In this document: positions 8,781 through 18,210 of the stretch, one piece after another
Numbering within the stretch: the stretch's first letter is position 1
Layout: each line of letters starts with the position of its first letter
Assembly (NCBI RefSeq): GCF_014643375.1
Contig: NZ_BMJJ01000014.1
Span: forward strand, 1-64,000
Source: Aureimonas glaciei
GTDB lineage: Bacteria; Pseudomonadota; Alphaproteobacteria; Rhizobiales; Rhizobiaceae
Length of the DNA: 64,000 nucleotides
Direction of reading: 5' to 3'
The notes under the pieces: generated by a model
Databases searched by the model: none
What the model was told of the DNA's origin: nothing
What the model saw: only the letters and a program-made list of their open reading frames with translations
Made by a program: the position numbers and the translations under genes

Positions 8781-9128
8781 AGGTGCTCCTTGCGAACGCT
8801 GTGCTCCTACGCGGCATGGCGTCGAGTGTAGCGCTCAGATGTTCCGACCTCGTGCTTTGACGGGGCGGGATAAGATAGGAGGATGGATGAAGATGTGCCC
8901 CGTCGCTTCGGACGTGGGGCGATCCGAAGGCGGGGTTAACGCGGTGCGGCGGGAGTGACCCAGACGCTGAGCCCCTTGCGGAGATCGATCATCGTCATGA
9001 CCGGAACATCGTGCCTTCGCGGGGGCCTGTCAAGAATCAGACTCTCGCCGGAGACGGGCGCCGTCGCCTTTCCCGCTGGTCCCCAGGGCGTTATGCCGAA
9101 CGCTCCACGCATTGATACGGAGAGTTCG

Positions 9129-9815
9129 ATGGCTTGCCGGGTCTCAAGGGAGATGGTGTTAGCGCGTCTTCGCCGACACTTGGTCGAATGCGGACACGGC
9201 CCCCAGCAGAAGTTGGAGCCAGAGCGCATGCTTGCCGAGCGGTTGGGGTGCAGCCGCGAGACGCTGCGCGCCGCCCTGCGCGTCCTCGAGCTGGAGGGAC
9301 ATATATGGCGGCATGTCGGTCAGGGCACCTTCGTCGGCCAACGGCCCTCGCACGAGCGCATCCCGCCGATGGTCCTCGCCGAGATGGCGTCGCCTGCCGA
9401 CATCATCGACGCACGCCTCCTTCTCGAGCCGGGCATCGCCGCCGCCGCCGCTGAGAAGGCAAGCGACGGGGACCTTGCCCGGCTGCGGGAATATGCGGAG
9501 CGGACCCTGCGGGCGACTGACTGGCAGATGTACGAGGTGGCGGACAACGCGTTCCACACGGGCATTGCACGCTCTACCGGAAACCCGCTGGCGATCGCGT
9601 TCCTCGGCGTCCTCTCTGCCGTTCGCTCGCGCGTGCGCTGGCAGCGCGAACACGACCTGACGTTCCGGCGCGACCGCGGGAAGGAATACACGGAGCAGCA
9701 AGGCCGGATGCACGCCGCAATTCTCGACGCCATGGAGGCGCGGGATCCAGAACGTGCCTACCGGGCGATGGATGCGCACCTGCGGGCCGTCCGAGAAGTC
9801 ATGGTCGTCGACTAA
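9129..9815 (+). CDS. GntR/FadR-family transcriptional regulator
   Basis: 228 residues. An N-terminal GntR winged helix (LEPERMLAERLGCSRETLRA, then LRVLELEGHIWRHVGQGTFV, about residues 25-75) is followed by an all-helical FCD domain (DIIDARLLLEPGIAAAAAEKA ... FHTGIARSTGNP ... HAAILDAMEARDPERAYRAMDAHL) with the metal-binding Asp/His positions of FCD proteins. I start at the ATG at 9129 because GGAG lies seven bases upstream; an ATG at 9093 is the alternative. It probably represses a nearby metabolic or transport gene; the SBF transporter 90 bases downstream is the obvious candidate. Confidence 0.82.
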   Translation: MACRVSREMVLARLRRHLVECGHGPQQKLEPERMLAERLGCSRETLRAALRVLELEGHIWRHVGQGTFVGQRPSHERIPPMVLAEMASPADIIDARLLLEPGIAAAAAEKASDGDLARLREYAERTLRATDWQMYEVADNAFHTGIARSTGNPLAIAFLGVLSAVRSRVRWQREHDLTFRRDRGKEYTEQQGRMHAAILDAMEARDPERAYRAMDAHLRAVREVMVVD

Positions 9816-9906
9816 CCGAGCGGGCCGAAGCTCCCCTTCCGGGCCAATTCACGTACCAATGTAAAGTCGCTCCACGGGTCGGTAACCAGCCAACCCGGAG
9901 TTTTCA

Positions 9907-10914
9907 ATGCGGTTCCGTTTCGACCCTTTCATCCCGACGATGATGGGTGCCATCGTGCTCGCCACCTTTGCACCCGCGCATGGGAGCGGCGCCCTGGCTG
10001 TCTCCTGGGCAGGGACGATCGGGGTCGCAGGGCTGTTCTTCGGACACGGGGCAGCCCTGTCGCCGCAGGCGGTCCTTGCCGGACTGCGTCATTGGCGGCT
10101 GCATGTCTTCATTTTGGCGACGACGTTCCTTGTGTTCCCGGCGATCGTCTATCCTCTGACCCTGTTGCCAAGGGGCTGGTTGCCGGCAGACCTGATATTA
10201 GGGTTCGTGTACCTCGCCGTTCTGCCGTCCGCCGTCTCCTCCTCCATCGCCTTCACCGCAATGGCCCGAGGAAATGTTCCGGCAGCGATATGCAACTCGG
10301 CGGGATCGAACGTCTTCGGCCTGCTGCTGACCCCGCTTCTCGTCATGGGCCTGATGCAGGAGTCTGCAACCATGGATCCCTTGGGTTCTCTGAGGGACAT
10401 CTGCCTCGGACTACTGCTGCCGTTCATTGCAGGACAGCTCGCCAGGCCGTGGCTGGCCGGGTTCGTGGGTCGGCATCACAGGCGGCTGCACCAGTACGAC
10501 CAGCTCGTCATCGTCGTCGTGATCTACGGCGCATTCTCGCGGTCCGTCGCCGAGGGCTTGTGGAGAAGCCTTCCGCCGGCGGCGCTCGGGGCCGCCGTCC
10601 TGTTATGCGTCGCGATTCTCACGTTTGTCATGGCGTTCACGATGTTCGGCTCGCGGCATCTGGGGTTTTCCAGAGCCGACGAGATTGCCGCCGTCTTCTG
10701 CGGCTCGAAGAAAAGCCTCGCCTCTGGTCTGCCGTTGGCCCAGGTACTGTTTGCCGGGACAAGCGGCTTCGGCATGATCGTTCTCCCCATCATGCTCTAC
10801 AATCAGATCCAGATCGTCGTCGGGGCCGTCCTGGCCGGACGATATGCTCGTGGGGCCGGCGAAGAAAGGCGGCACGCCGAGGCCGAGAAACGGAGTGCGC
10901 CCACGGTAACATAG
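9907..10914 (+). CDS. Bile acid:sodium symporter-family transporter
   Basis: 335 residues with about ten membrane segments and the SBF-like layout of the PSE/YfeH-type branch: LFFGHGAALSPQAVLAGLRHWRLH near residues 43-66, YLAVLPSAVSSSIAFTAMARGN (about 100-121) as the first crossover region, and CGSKKSLASGLPLAQVLF (about 263-280) as the second. It moves organic anions in the inner membrane; the substrate is unknown. It follows the FadR-type regulator gene on the same strand, which may control it. Confidence 0.85.
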   Translation: MRFRFDPFIPTMMGAIVLATFAPAHGSGALAVSWAGTIGVAGLFFGHGAALSPQAVLAGLRHWRLHVFILATTFLVFPAIVYPLTLLPRGWLPADLILGFVYLAVLPSAVSSSIAFTAMARGNVPAAICNSAGSNVFGLLLTPLLVMGLMQESATMDPLGSLRDICLGLLLPFIAGQLARPWLAGFVGRHHRRLHQYDQLVIVVVIYGAFSRSVAEGLWRSLPPAALGAAVLLCVAILTFVMAFTMFGSRHLGFSRADEIAAVFCGSKKSLASGLPLAQVLFAGTSGFGMIVLPIMLYNQIQIVVGAVLAGRYARGAGEERRHAEAEKRSAPTVT

Positions 10915-12113
10915 AAACATTGGAGAAGCGGTTCTCCAAGAGCAGAGCCGTGGGTGCAGCTAGTCGACCCTCTCGTCCTCGCGGCGATCTTCACTCTCTT
11001 TGCCCTCGACGGCGTCACGTTTCCCCGAGGGGCATCGACATCCTTGACATTATGTCTGCGACATCCCACCTGACGCCAATGTTGATCTGCCTCTCCCCCC
11101 TCCACGTAAATCGGGATATTCCTATCGCGGGATACTGACCCACGATTCGGTTGCGTCGCGCGCCGGTCGTGGATTTCGGAATTTGGTCCGCATTGCGGCC
11201 TATTCTCCGGAGACGGCGACATTCATTCATTGTGCGAAAGGTGCCCCGCAAGCGCTGAAGAGCGGCGGCAGCATATCGACGGGAGGCCTGCATGGCTTTC
11301 AGGACGCCGCGATACGGCAAACCGAAGATCAGAGTTATACGTTCAGACCGTGCACGGCCTTGTCGCAGCATGAACGCGCTTTCGCCCACGAGCTCGGCCA
11401 TCTGGGTCTCGCCGAAGGTAAAAGCATATCGCATTGGTAAACCACGATGGCATCGAAGTTCGAATTCTAAGGTGTCCGGTACCAGCTAGAAGCGGCGGCG
11501 CGTGAAAAGCACGCCTTGACGGTAATCAGGTCGTCTCCGCCTACCCGACCGACTCTTCGCCCGATCATGGCCGCGGCCTCCGGGACACCGCGACCGGTAC
11601 CCGTCGGCTGCCCCGCAGCCGCTTAACATTTCCTCGGAGTGAAGGCGTCGGCGCGTACGGAGACTGTCGACATCCAGAGGGAAGCAGCTTGAGCCTCGGT
11701 GACCGCACTACTACATGGCTTATAATCTGTCGTTAGGCTGCCTTTGCATGCAACCACATTCTCTTGCTATACTCACATTTTACTATTGAGTGGCAACAGT
11801 TCTTTCGTACATTAGTTAGCATTTGATAAACAATTGCTGTGTAAATAAATTTGCTTTATATGTAGATTGTGCTATATTTCCTTCATGACCATAACTACCT
11901 GCCGATATCTGGTCCTCACAGGCCCTTTGCTGCACTGCTCGTAGCCCCGAGCGACGGAACATGGTGTTCGCCGTCTCGGGGTATTGTCAGTCCAAGCCTG
12001 GCCACAGCTCCCGCGGTGATCCGTATCTGGTGAAGCTGGCCATCATTCCCTGTGACAGCCTGGTCCGCCTTCTAAGTGCATGCGGAAAGGCTGATCCGTG
12101 TTGTGAGAACAAA
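10915..12113. other. Long intergenic stretch with an AT-rich island
   Basis: About 1.2 kb with no recognised gene. Frames at 11015-11434 (minus) and 11183-11440 (plus) overlap each other and match nothing I know. Bases 11700-11890 are strikingly AT-rich against the high-GC surroundings (for example TTGATAAACAATTGC around 11823-11837), which suggests a promoter region or foreign DNA upstream of the DUF1127 gene. Confidence 0.5.
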
Positions 12114-12389
12114 ATGTCCATCCACCAGCGGCCGCTGAACTCCATCCTCTTCAATACCCCGCGCCCGTCTCGTTGGACGGTCGTCTCGTCATTCTTCGCC
12201 CAAGTTTCCCATCGTTGGCAGAGGAGGGCCACCATTAGGGCACTGGAGATGCTCGATGACAGGCTGCTGGAAGACATCGGCATCGCCAGGAACGAAATTC
12301 CGAGAATTGCCGGAGGTCGTCCCGGTGTGCCTAGCGACTCTACCGTCGCAGGTGCAGGCACCAGACGGACGCCAGGCTTCATCCGCTGA
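12114..12389 (+). CDS. DUF1127 small protein
   Basis: 91 residues. The C-terminal half carries the DUF1127 signature RRATIRALEMLDDRLLEDIG followed by IARNEIPR (about residues 35-62). The start MSIHQRPLNS was chosen because upstream in-frame residues look non-coding; the Shine-Dalgarno is weak. DUF1127 proteins are short, basic and common in alphaproteobacteria, where some influence RNA turnover and phosphate or carbon responses. The AT-rich island upstream may hold its promoter. Confidence 0.75.
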   Translation: MSIHQRPLNSILFNTPRPSRWTVVSSFFAQVSHRWQRRATIRALEMLDDRLLEDIGIARNEIPRIAGGRPGVPSDSTVAGAGTRRTPGFIR

Positions 12390-12730
12390 AATCGCCTTGA
12401 GAAAATGAGGCATGATTATCAGCGGCCCTTCCTGCGGCCCTTTTCGAAATGAATATTGTCTCATCGCAAGATATTATGCTGGCGCAAAACGCGCCAAGCA
12501 AACCTGTGCCAAGGCTAGGTCAGGGTGGCTCGTGTCCAGTTGCAACGGGGACCCGACGGATTCGATGATTTCGGCCGCAGTTGCGTGGATTCCCTGAAGC
12601 GACGTTGGCGGGCCTCCAAGCCCGCCGACGCGACAACGAAAATCCGGTGCCAACAGCATGCTGGCGTGCAGCCAAGGCAGGGCACAGTTTTCCTGGTGGC
12701 TTAATTCGGATTTCAGAACAGGCCTACTCA
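12390..12730. other. Spacer with a GC-rich hairpin
   Basis: A stem of 11 pairs with one G-T wobble forms between 12603-12613 (CGTTGGCGGGC) and 12620-12630 (GCCCGCCGACG) around a six-base loop. There is no T-run, so it is at best a weak terminator between the DUF1127 gene and the TfuA gene. Nothing else is visible. Confidence 0.45.
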
Positions 12731-13360
12731 ATGAAAAGGATCATCCTGCGAATGCACATGCAGCCAACTGTCTTTCTAGGGCCAAGTTTGCCTCTCGATG
12801 AAGCTCGCGAGATCCTGGACGCCAATTATCAGCCGCCGCTGCGCGCTGGCGATCTGGAACGAATGAACACTGGCACTTCAGTTGGTGTCATTGATGGCAT
12901 CCTCGATCCTCACTGCCGTCTGCCTATTGAAGAAGCGCGGCAGGCATTAAGCCGAGGTGTGCGTGTTTTCGGTGCGGCAAGCACCGGCGCGCTTTTGGCG
13001 GTTGAGCTTGAGGGCGAAGGTGTTGTCGGGGTCGGGAGAGTATTTGCCTTTCTTCAAGATTACGTCGGCGATCGAGAGGATTTAATCAAAATCGTGTATC
13101 ATGATCATGACAATATCTCGTTGACGATCCCCTTGATCGGGGCTGCTCTTGCGCTGGGCGACTTGTCTCCGAAGCAGACGAGGACCCTGATCAAAGACCT
13201 CTCGGGACTGCCTCTTTGTAAGCGAACTGCCAGCGCGATTGAAAGCCGCATGCGGAGCGCCACGGAGCAGGAAAGGTGGAATGCTGTTCCAATTGCGGCA
13301 ATGTTCGACGTGAAAGCAGACGACGCCCGTCAGCTCCTGCGCCATCTATCCAACCTCTGA
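12731..13360 (+). CDS. TfuA-like protein, orphan
   Basis: 209 residues beginning MKRIILRMHMQPTVFLGPSL. The TfuA core domain is clear: VFLGPSLPLDEAREILDANY, VGVIDGILD, ARQALSRGVRVFGAASTGAL and VGVGRVFAFLQD. TfuA proteins normally work with a YcaO cyclodehydratase, for example in trifolitoxin production or backbone thioamidation. No YcaO, precursor peptide or methyltransferase is present in this window. The start is placed at the first methionine before the domain; upstream in-frame text crosses a GC-rich hairpin. The lpxK gene follows 100 bases downstream on the same strand. Confidence 0.85.
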   Translation: MKRIILRMHMQPTVFLGPSLPLDEAREILDANYQPPLRAGDLERMNTGTSVGVIDGILDPHCRLPIEEARQALSRGVRVFGAASTGALLAVELEGEGVVGVGRVFAFLQDYVGDREDLIKIVYHDHDNISLTIPLIGAALALGDLSPKQTRTLIKDLSGLPLCKRTASAIESRMRSATEQERWNAVPIAAMFDVKADDARQLLRHLSNL

Positions 13361-13460
13361 ATGATAGCGCTGAACCATTGCCGGCGCATATCGTGCGCAG
13401 CGGAGGTTCATTGCATAAGTCTTCCTTCTCTCGGAGGTCATGGGCCATTCGGAGTTCCAA

Positions 13461-14474
13461 ATGATTGCTTTCAAGCCTCCCGCCTTCTGGTGGCATTCGC
13501 TGGGATGGCAGGCAGCGCTTTTTTCCCCAATTGCTTTGGCCTACAATGCCATAGCATGCTGGCGCCTCAGCAACGGCAAACGCGCCAGGGTCGGAGTGCC
13601 GGTACTCTGTATCGGCAATTTCACTGTTGGCGGCGGTGGAAAAACGCCTACGGCTCTTGCTCTTGGCCATGCCGCGCAGCAACTGGGGCTAAAACCCGGC
13701 TTTCTTTCATGCGGCTATGGCGGCTCTCACTTAGGACCGGTGTTAGTCGAGCAGCATCATAGTGCCGCGTTGGTCGGAGATGAGGCGTTATTGCTCGCTG
13801 CCGTGGCACCAACCGTAGTGGCAGACGATCGCAGGCTTGCCGCAAAATTCCTGATAGAAACGGGGGTCGACTTCATTATCATGGACGATGGCTTTCAGAG
13901 CGCCGGGATTGCGTTTGATTACGCCCTTCTTGTCATCGATGCTGATCGAGGTTTCGGTAATGGCATGGTTTTTCCGGCAGGCCCGCTCCGCGCCCAGATC
14001 TCCCAACAAGTCCAGCTCGCCAACGCAGTGCTGCTGATTGGCGAGGGCTCTGTCGATATTCGGGCAATTGAGCAGAACGCATCTGCTGACATGCCGGTGT
14101 TCAAAGCAACACTGAGGCCGCACGATCCGGAACACTTTCGAGGCCGACGAGTACTCGCTTTCGCTGGTATTGCAAATCCTGGAAAGTTTTATCGCTCGTT
14201 GTGCGGCATCGGAGCCGATGTCGTCGTGACCCGCGACTTTCCCGACCACCACTCTTTCACCGAAACCGAGATGAGGCGGCTTCTGGAAGCAGCGGAACAT
14301 GCCAAACTATCGCTGGTCACGACGCGTAAGGATGCCGTCCGGATCGACCAGACGAAGAAATACGGTTGCCGTCTAGCTTCAGTCGTGGAGGTGCTTGATG
14401 TAGGCCTCGCTTTCGGACAGCCAGGCCTTGCATCAAATGTCATCGGAAATACCCAGGCAAATCATCGTAAGTGA
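13461..14474 (+). CDS. lpxK: Tetraacyldisaccharide 4'-kinase
   Basis: 337 residues. LpxK phosphorylates the 4' position of the lipid A disaccharide at the inner-membrane cytoplasmic face. The N-terminal amphipathic/membrane segment (PPAFWWHSLGWQAALFSPIA) is followed by the P-loop VGGGGKTPTALALG (about residues 56-69), IIMDDGFQS (the DDG motif, about 140) and RGFGNGMVFPAGPLR, all family landmarks. I prefer the ATG at 13461 (GGAG upstream); 13440 is possible but its GGAGG is only two bases away. A chromosome normally carries one lpxK, so this is either the housekeeping copy or a second one. Similarity to family is full length. Confidence 0.88.
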   Translation: MIAFKPPAFWWHSLGWQAALFSPIALAYNAIACWRLSNGKRARVGVPVLCIGNFTVGGGGKTPTALALGHAAQQLGLKPGFLSCGYGGSHLGPVLVEQHHSAALVGDEALLLAAVAPTVVADDRRLAAKFLIETGVDFIIMDDGFQSAGIAFDYALLVIDADRGFGNGMVFPAGPLRAQISQQVQLANAVLLIGEGSVDIRAIEQNASADMPVFKATLRPHDPEHFRGRRVLAFAGIANPGKFYRSLCGIGADVVVTRDFPDHHSFTETEMRRLLEAAEHAKLSLVTTRKDAVRIDQTKKYGCRLASVVEVLDVGLAFGQPGLASNVIGNTQANHRK

Positions 14475-14569
14475 TGTGGAGCATCGCTTCGGCCTGGATC
14501 GGCTTCATCGGCTTGGCGCCGCTGCGAAAAAGGCGGAGCTGTCGTTTTCCGTGAGATGCGAGCCGGTAG

Positions 14570-15182
14570 GCCACTTAGGAAGTGGACTCATTTCGCATTG
14601 ATCCAGATACGGACGGCTGCGAGCTTGATGGCTTCAAGGAAGTTGTCGGCGCGTCGATCGTAACGCGTTGCAATTCCTCGCATCTGCTTGAGGCGATTGA
14701 AGAAGCGCTCGATGAGGTTGCGCTGCCGGTAGACCCAACGGGAGAAGCTGAAGGTCGCTTTGCGGGTCGAGCGTGGCGGGATGTTGGGCCAGGCGCCACC
14801 ATCACTAAGGAAGGCGCGGATCCCGTCGGTGTCGTAGGCCTTGTCGGCGAGGACGGTGGCTCCCGGCACGACCGCCTCAAGCAGTCGGGTTGCGATCGGC
14901 GCGTCGCCGGCTTGTTCGGCCGTGAGTTCGATCCGCAACGGACGGCCCTCGGCATCGACGAGGGCATGGATCTTTGTCGTCAGGCCGCCACGGGAGCGTC
15001 CATGCAAGGATCGGCAGAGCCCCCTTTTTAGCGCCGGCACCGTGCCGGTGGACGCGAACGCAGGAACTGTCGATCATAACGATGTCGCCGTCATAGGCCT
15101 TTGATACGCCTTCCAGCAGGCGGTCCCAGACACCGGCGGCCCGCCACCGGCTGAAGCGGTTGTAGAGGCCGGCAGCATCCTG
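14570..15182 (-). pseudogene. IS5-family transposase, 5'-truncated
   Basis: The 3' two-thirds of an IS5-family transposase. One frame gives AAGLYNRFSRWRAAGVWDRL ... MIDSSCVRVHRHGAGAKKG, and the next frame gives GRSRGGLTTKIHALVDAEGR ... ADKAYDTDGIRA ... YRQRNLIERFFNRLKQMR, including the D-D-E catalytic region. The frame change falls at the run AAAAAGGGGG, where IS427-group elements often use programmed frameshifting. The N-terminal part is missing: the sequence joins dehydrogenase-like DNA at about 15182. The element's 3' end is near 14570. It cannot transpose. Confidence 0.8.
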
Positions 15183-15705
15183 TGCAAGCGCTCGAAGTCG
15201 GCGGCGACGGCCGGACCGCCACCATCCTCTTCGTCGACGAGTGCCCCGATGACGATGTCCTCGATCCTATCAAACGCTTTAGCTGCCTCAAGGGTAGAAA
15301 CAGTCGTCGCACCGACCAACCACTCGTAGCCGAGAACGATAGGTGCCGCCGTGGGTTTGAGCATGAAGCTCGCGATCTCGGGTGCAATCTCGTAGACGCC
15401 CGAGGAAATGCTGAGATGTGGCACACACCCCGGGCCTGCGCAAAACGGAGACCGGCGAGGCGATCGTCCGAATAGAAGACGGCGACGGCACGAACCGGAC
15501 GCTCGCCGAGGCCAAGATCGTCGGCGGCCGGGTCGAGCAGGACGCCTTCCGCCTGGCTCAAGTCGGCAGCCGCTTCCCGGCTCTTCGCGAGATCTCGACT
15601 GCCGATCAGCAGCGGTAGATCGGGGTAGCTCGTCCGCAACGTTCGCGCGGTCAAGCGCCCGATGGCGCCGGAGCCCCCCATCAGAAGGATCGGATCTGAT
15701 GACAT
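15183..15705 (-). pseudogene. Saccharopine-dehydrogenase-like NAD(P) protein, broken
   Basis: Starts at an ATG at 15705 with GGAGG seven bases upstream: SSDPILLMGGSGAIGRLTAR is a Rossmann nucleotide-binding motif, followed by TSYPDLPLLIGSRDLAKSRE as in saccharopine-dehydrogenase-like reductases. Near 15410 the coding text shifts frame, continuing as SSGVYEIAPEIASFMLKPTA ... LGYEWLVGATTVSTLEAAKA. It is cut off at about 15182 by the IS5 remnant. One frameshift plus 3' loss makes it non-functional. It is divergent from the TetR gene that probably once controlled it. Confidence 0.75.
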
Positions 15706-15729
15706 TGGCATTCCTCCTGTCCTCACCTA

Positions 15730-15765
15730 AACTTACAGAAGGTAGGCTTAAGCCACATAACTTAC
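15730..15765. promoter_or_regulatory. Candidate TetR operator
   Basis: A perfect palindrome GGCTTAAGCC (15745-15754) is flanked by two direct copies of AACTTAC (15730-15736 and 15759-15765), all inside the 92-base divergent spacer between the dehydrogenase pseudogene and the tetR-like gene. Position and symmetry fit an autoregulated TetR operator. Confidence 0.45.
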
Positions 15766-15797
15766 TTTTAGTAGATTGCGCAACAGGCGGCGACCGG

Positions 15798-16415
15798 ATG
15801 AAGATCGAGATCAACGACGGAAGCAGGTCGAAGCCCCGCCGTAGGCTCTCGGGCGCGGAGCGGCGACGCCAGTTGCTGGACACGGCGCTTCGCATTGTCC
15901 GAGCGGAGGGTGCGGATCGACTGACGCTCGGACATCTCGCGGCGTCCGCCGGCGTCTCCAAGCCGGTAGCCTACGATCACTTCGGGACCCGATCGGGCCT
16001 TCTCATCGAACTTTACCGATGGATCGACACGGAGCGGGTTGATGCGTTTCGGGACGCAATGGCCACGGGCGAGCGGAGTTTCGAGGAGACGGCGGCCACC
16101 CTGGCCGCGGCCTACATCGACTGTGCAGCCGACATGACCAACGCGTTCCATTCCGTCGGCGCTGCCCTTGCCGGCAGCGAAGAAAAAGCGGCGGTGCTCC
16201 AGGAACTGCTGGACCACTCAGTCCAGATGTTCGTGTCGGTCCTGAAGCCCAACAGTGCTCTGCCATTACGGGAGTTGGAGCGGCGTTGCATCGGCCTCGT
16301 CGGGGCCGGCGAGGCGCTTTCGGCGGCGCTGGTGCGCGGCAAACTCGACAGGGCCGCAGCCACCGGAGTCTTTTCGTCATTGATCAAGGGAAGTCTGGAG
16401 GAGCGCCCGACTTGA
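15798..16415 (+). CDS. TetR-family transcriptional regulator
   Basis: 205 residues. The N-terminal TetR helix-turn-helix is clear: RRRQLLDTALRIVRAEGADR, LTLGHLAASAGVSKPVAYDH and FGTRSGLLIELY (about residues 20-70), followed by a variable helical ligand domain. The ATG at 15798 was chosen as the first start before the basic N-terminus (DGSRSKPRRRLSGAER). It is divergent from the broken dehydrogenase, its likely former target, with a candidate operator between them. Confidence 0.85.
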   Translation: MKIEINDGSRSKPRRRLSGAERRRQLLDTALRIVRAEGADRLTLGHLAASAGVSKPVAYDHFGTRSGLLIELYRWIDTERVDAFRDAMATGERSFEETAATLAAAYIDCAADMTNAFHSVGAALAGSEEKAAVLQELLDHSVQMFVSVLKPNSALPLRELERRCIGLVGAGEALSAALVRGKLDRAAATGVFSSLIKGSLEERPT

Positions 16416-16693
16416 GATGGCACCGAGCCGAGCAGACTACCGCCTTCAAACTCCAGGGTACTCCTTAGGCTGTGTCTGCACGGCTTGCTGAAAAGCAGGA
16501 AGCCTGCGACGAGTGCCGATGGCAACTATGGCCATCGCCCTCCCAGAAGAGCAGCCCGACTGCATGTCACCCTGTCCTGTCATCCCTTTCCCGGTCTCGG
16601 ATTGTGTATCACTCACTGTCCGTGATCGGTGGAATTGCCACGTGATTCCGGATTCTCGTGGAGACCGCGACCCGCATACATCGCAGGGCCCGT

Positions 16694-17950
16694 TCAGCTC
16701 GACGCGCCGTCCCCATGGGCGACGCGTCGCACGTTGACCAACATCGGACCGCATTCCCAGCAAAACAGGGAGAAGGCGAGGATCCACGATAGGCCGGCGG
16801 CGACGATCAGCGGACCATAGAAATCCGGCAGGACATTAGCCAGGAGCCGCAGCACCGCGGCGAGCAGGATGGCGGCATAAGAGGCGGCCGTCATCAGCGA
16901 GGCTGTCAGCACGCGCCCCGTATGGCCGCGGCTGACGCGGCTCATCACCGCGATCATCATGGAGGCAACAGCTCCGACCGACAGGAGATGCAGCACCGAG
17001 AACTCATCGATCACACCCAGGGTGCCGAGGGCGATTCCGAACAGGCCGAGGGCGACGAAGGCATAGGCCAGGTGCAGGATCAGCAGAAGCTTTTCCGGCC
17101 ATGTCCTCCAGCCGCGCCAGCGGTAGAGACGGATCGCGTGCAGGAGACCCGCAGTCGTTGCCAGGACGGCCGTCGCCGGATGCTCCGGTCGCACGACCCA
17201 GGCGCCCAGCGCCACCAATCCGGCGGCAATGGCGATCTCGTCGAAGCGGTTGTGCGGCACCGGAAAGGTCTTGTGGCCGAACTTCTTCATCCAGTTGCGG
17301 GTAAAGCTCGGGATGATGCGGCCGCCGATGATGGTGATCAGCATGACGTAAGCGGATATTCCCAGACGGTTGAAGGCACCGGAATGGTCCTGGCCGATGA
17401 CGGCGTGGTGAAACAGGATATTGGCAAGCGACAGCGCCGCGAGACCCGTGATGACCTTCAGATCGCTCCATTTGCGACCGGCGACCACTTCGCGGGCGCA
17501 GATGAACAGCAGCGAGGGTAGAAACAGCGCATCGACGACAGCCGCCGCGGTGACGCCGATCAAGGCCGGAGACAGCATCGCCAGTCGGCCAATCGCCCAG
17601 ATCGCCACCAGCACCATCAGTGGCGGGCCCGAAACCGGCAGTCGACCGGTCCAGTTGGGAACCGCCGTCAGCAGGAAGCCGGCAAGGACCGCCGGTGTGA
17701 AGCCGAACAGCATTTCATGGGCGTGCCAGGCAGCCGCGCCATAGTCGCCGCCGATCGGCCAGCCGAACGCCAGCGCGGCGATCCACAGCAGCATCGCGAT
17801 GACGGCCCAGGATCCGCCAGCGAGAAAGAAGGGCCGAAAGCCGTAGGAAAACAGGATTGGCCCGGTAATAGCCAGCCCACGCGGGATGGCCCGGCTTATT
17901 CGCCTAGGCGGAGACTCCGGGAGCTGGGTGATCCTTGGCTCGTTCTGCAT
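16694..17950 (-). CDS. nnrS: NnrS family heme- and copper-binding membrane protein
   Basis: 418 residues with about twelve membrane segments. Landmarks of NnrS are present: FSYGFRPFFLAGG, WHAHEMLFGFTPAVLAGFL, LTAVPNWTGRLPVSGPPL, HHAVIGQDHSGAFNRLGISA and GGRIIPSFTRNWM. NnrS relieves NO/nitroxyl-type stress in denitrifiers and is a classic NnrR target. The start at 17950 (MQNEPRITQ) was chosen because the upstream in-frame text has no family similarity. A perfect TTGCG-N4-CGCAA box lies 60 bases upstream, and the nnrR gene is divergent, the same arrangement known from other alphaproteobacteria. Confidence 0.92.
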   Translation of the reverse strand: MQNEPRITQLPESPPRRISRAIPRGLAITGPILFSYGFRPFFLAGGSWAVIAMLLWIAALAFGWPIGGDYGAAAWHAHEMLFGFTPAVLAGFLLTAVPNWTGRLPVSGPPLMVLVAIWAIGRLAMLSPALIGVTAAAVVDALFLPSLLFICAREVVAGRKWSDLKVITGLAALSLANILFHHAVIGQDHSGAFNRLGISAYVMLITIIGGRIIPSFTRNWMKKFGHKTFPVPHNRFDEIAIAAGLVALGAWVVRPEHPATAVLATTAGLLHAIRLYRWRGWRTWPEKLLLILHLAYAFVALGLFGIALGTLGVIDEFSVLHLLSVGAVASMMIAVMSRVSRGHTGRVLTASLMTAASYAAILLAAVLRLLANVLPDFYGPLIVAAGLSWILAFSLFCWECGPMLVNVRRVAHGDGASS

Positions 17951-18003
17951 CGACTTGTGTCTCCTCACGCTTACCCGACTACAGCCTGTGCGCCCGGGCC
18001 TCT

Positions 18004-18017
18004 TTGCGAAACCGCAA
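18004..18017. promoter_or_regulatory. NnrR-type box upstream of nnrS
   Basis: TTGCGAAACCGCAA, a perfect TTGCG-N4-CGCAA inverted repeat, is centred 60 bases upstream of the nnrS start. This allows a class II activator position with an untranslated leader of about 20 bases. It fits the TTGCG-N4-CACAA type of site described for alphaproteobacterial NnrR. Confidence 0.65.
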
Positions 18018-18210
18018 GTAGACGCATCTTCCCGGAAACGACCCGGGGTGAGGCTGGCTCCTCGGACGCCAGGTCCGGTGGCGGCCCACCAACGTTCTGG
18101 CATCTGGTGCCTTCACCTCGCATGGCGGCGACGGTCTGAAGCGATCGCACCTTGCGCCTGCGCGGGAATGCTGATGCAACGGCACCTGTTTCACCGTTCG
18201 AGGATAAGCC

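Noticed and set aside
10092-11138. Plus-strand open frame of 348 codons
   Set aside because: Out-of-frame overlap with the SBF transporter; Arg-rich shadow.
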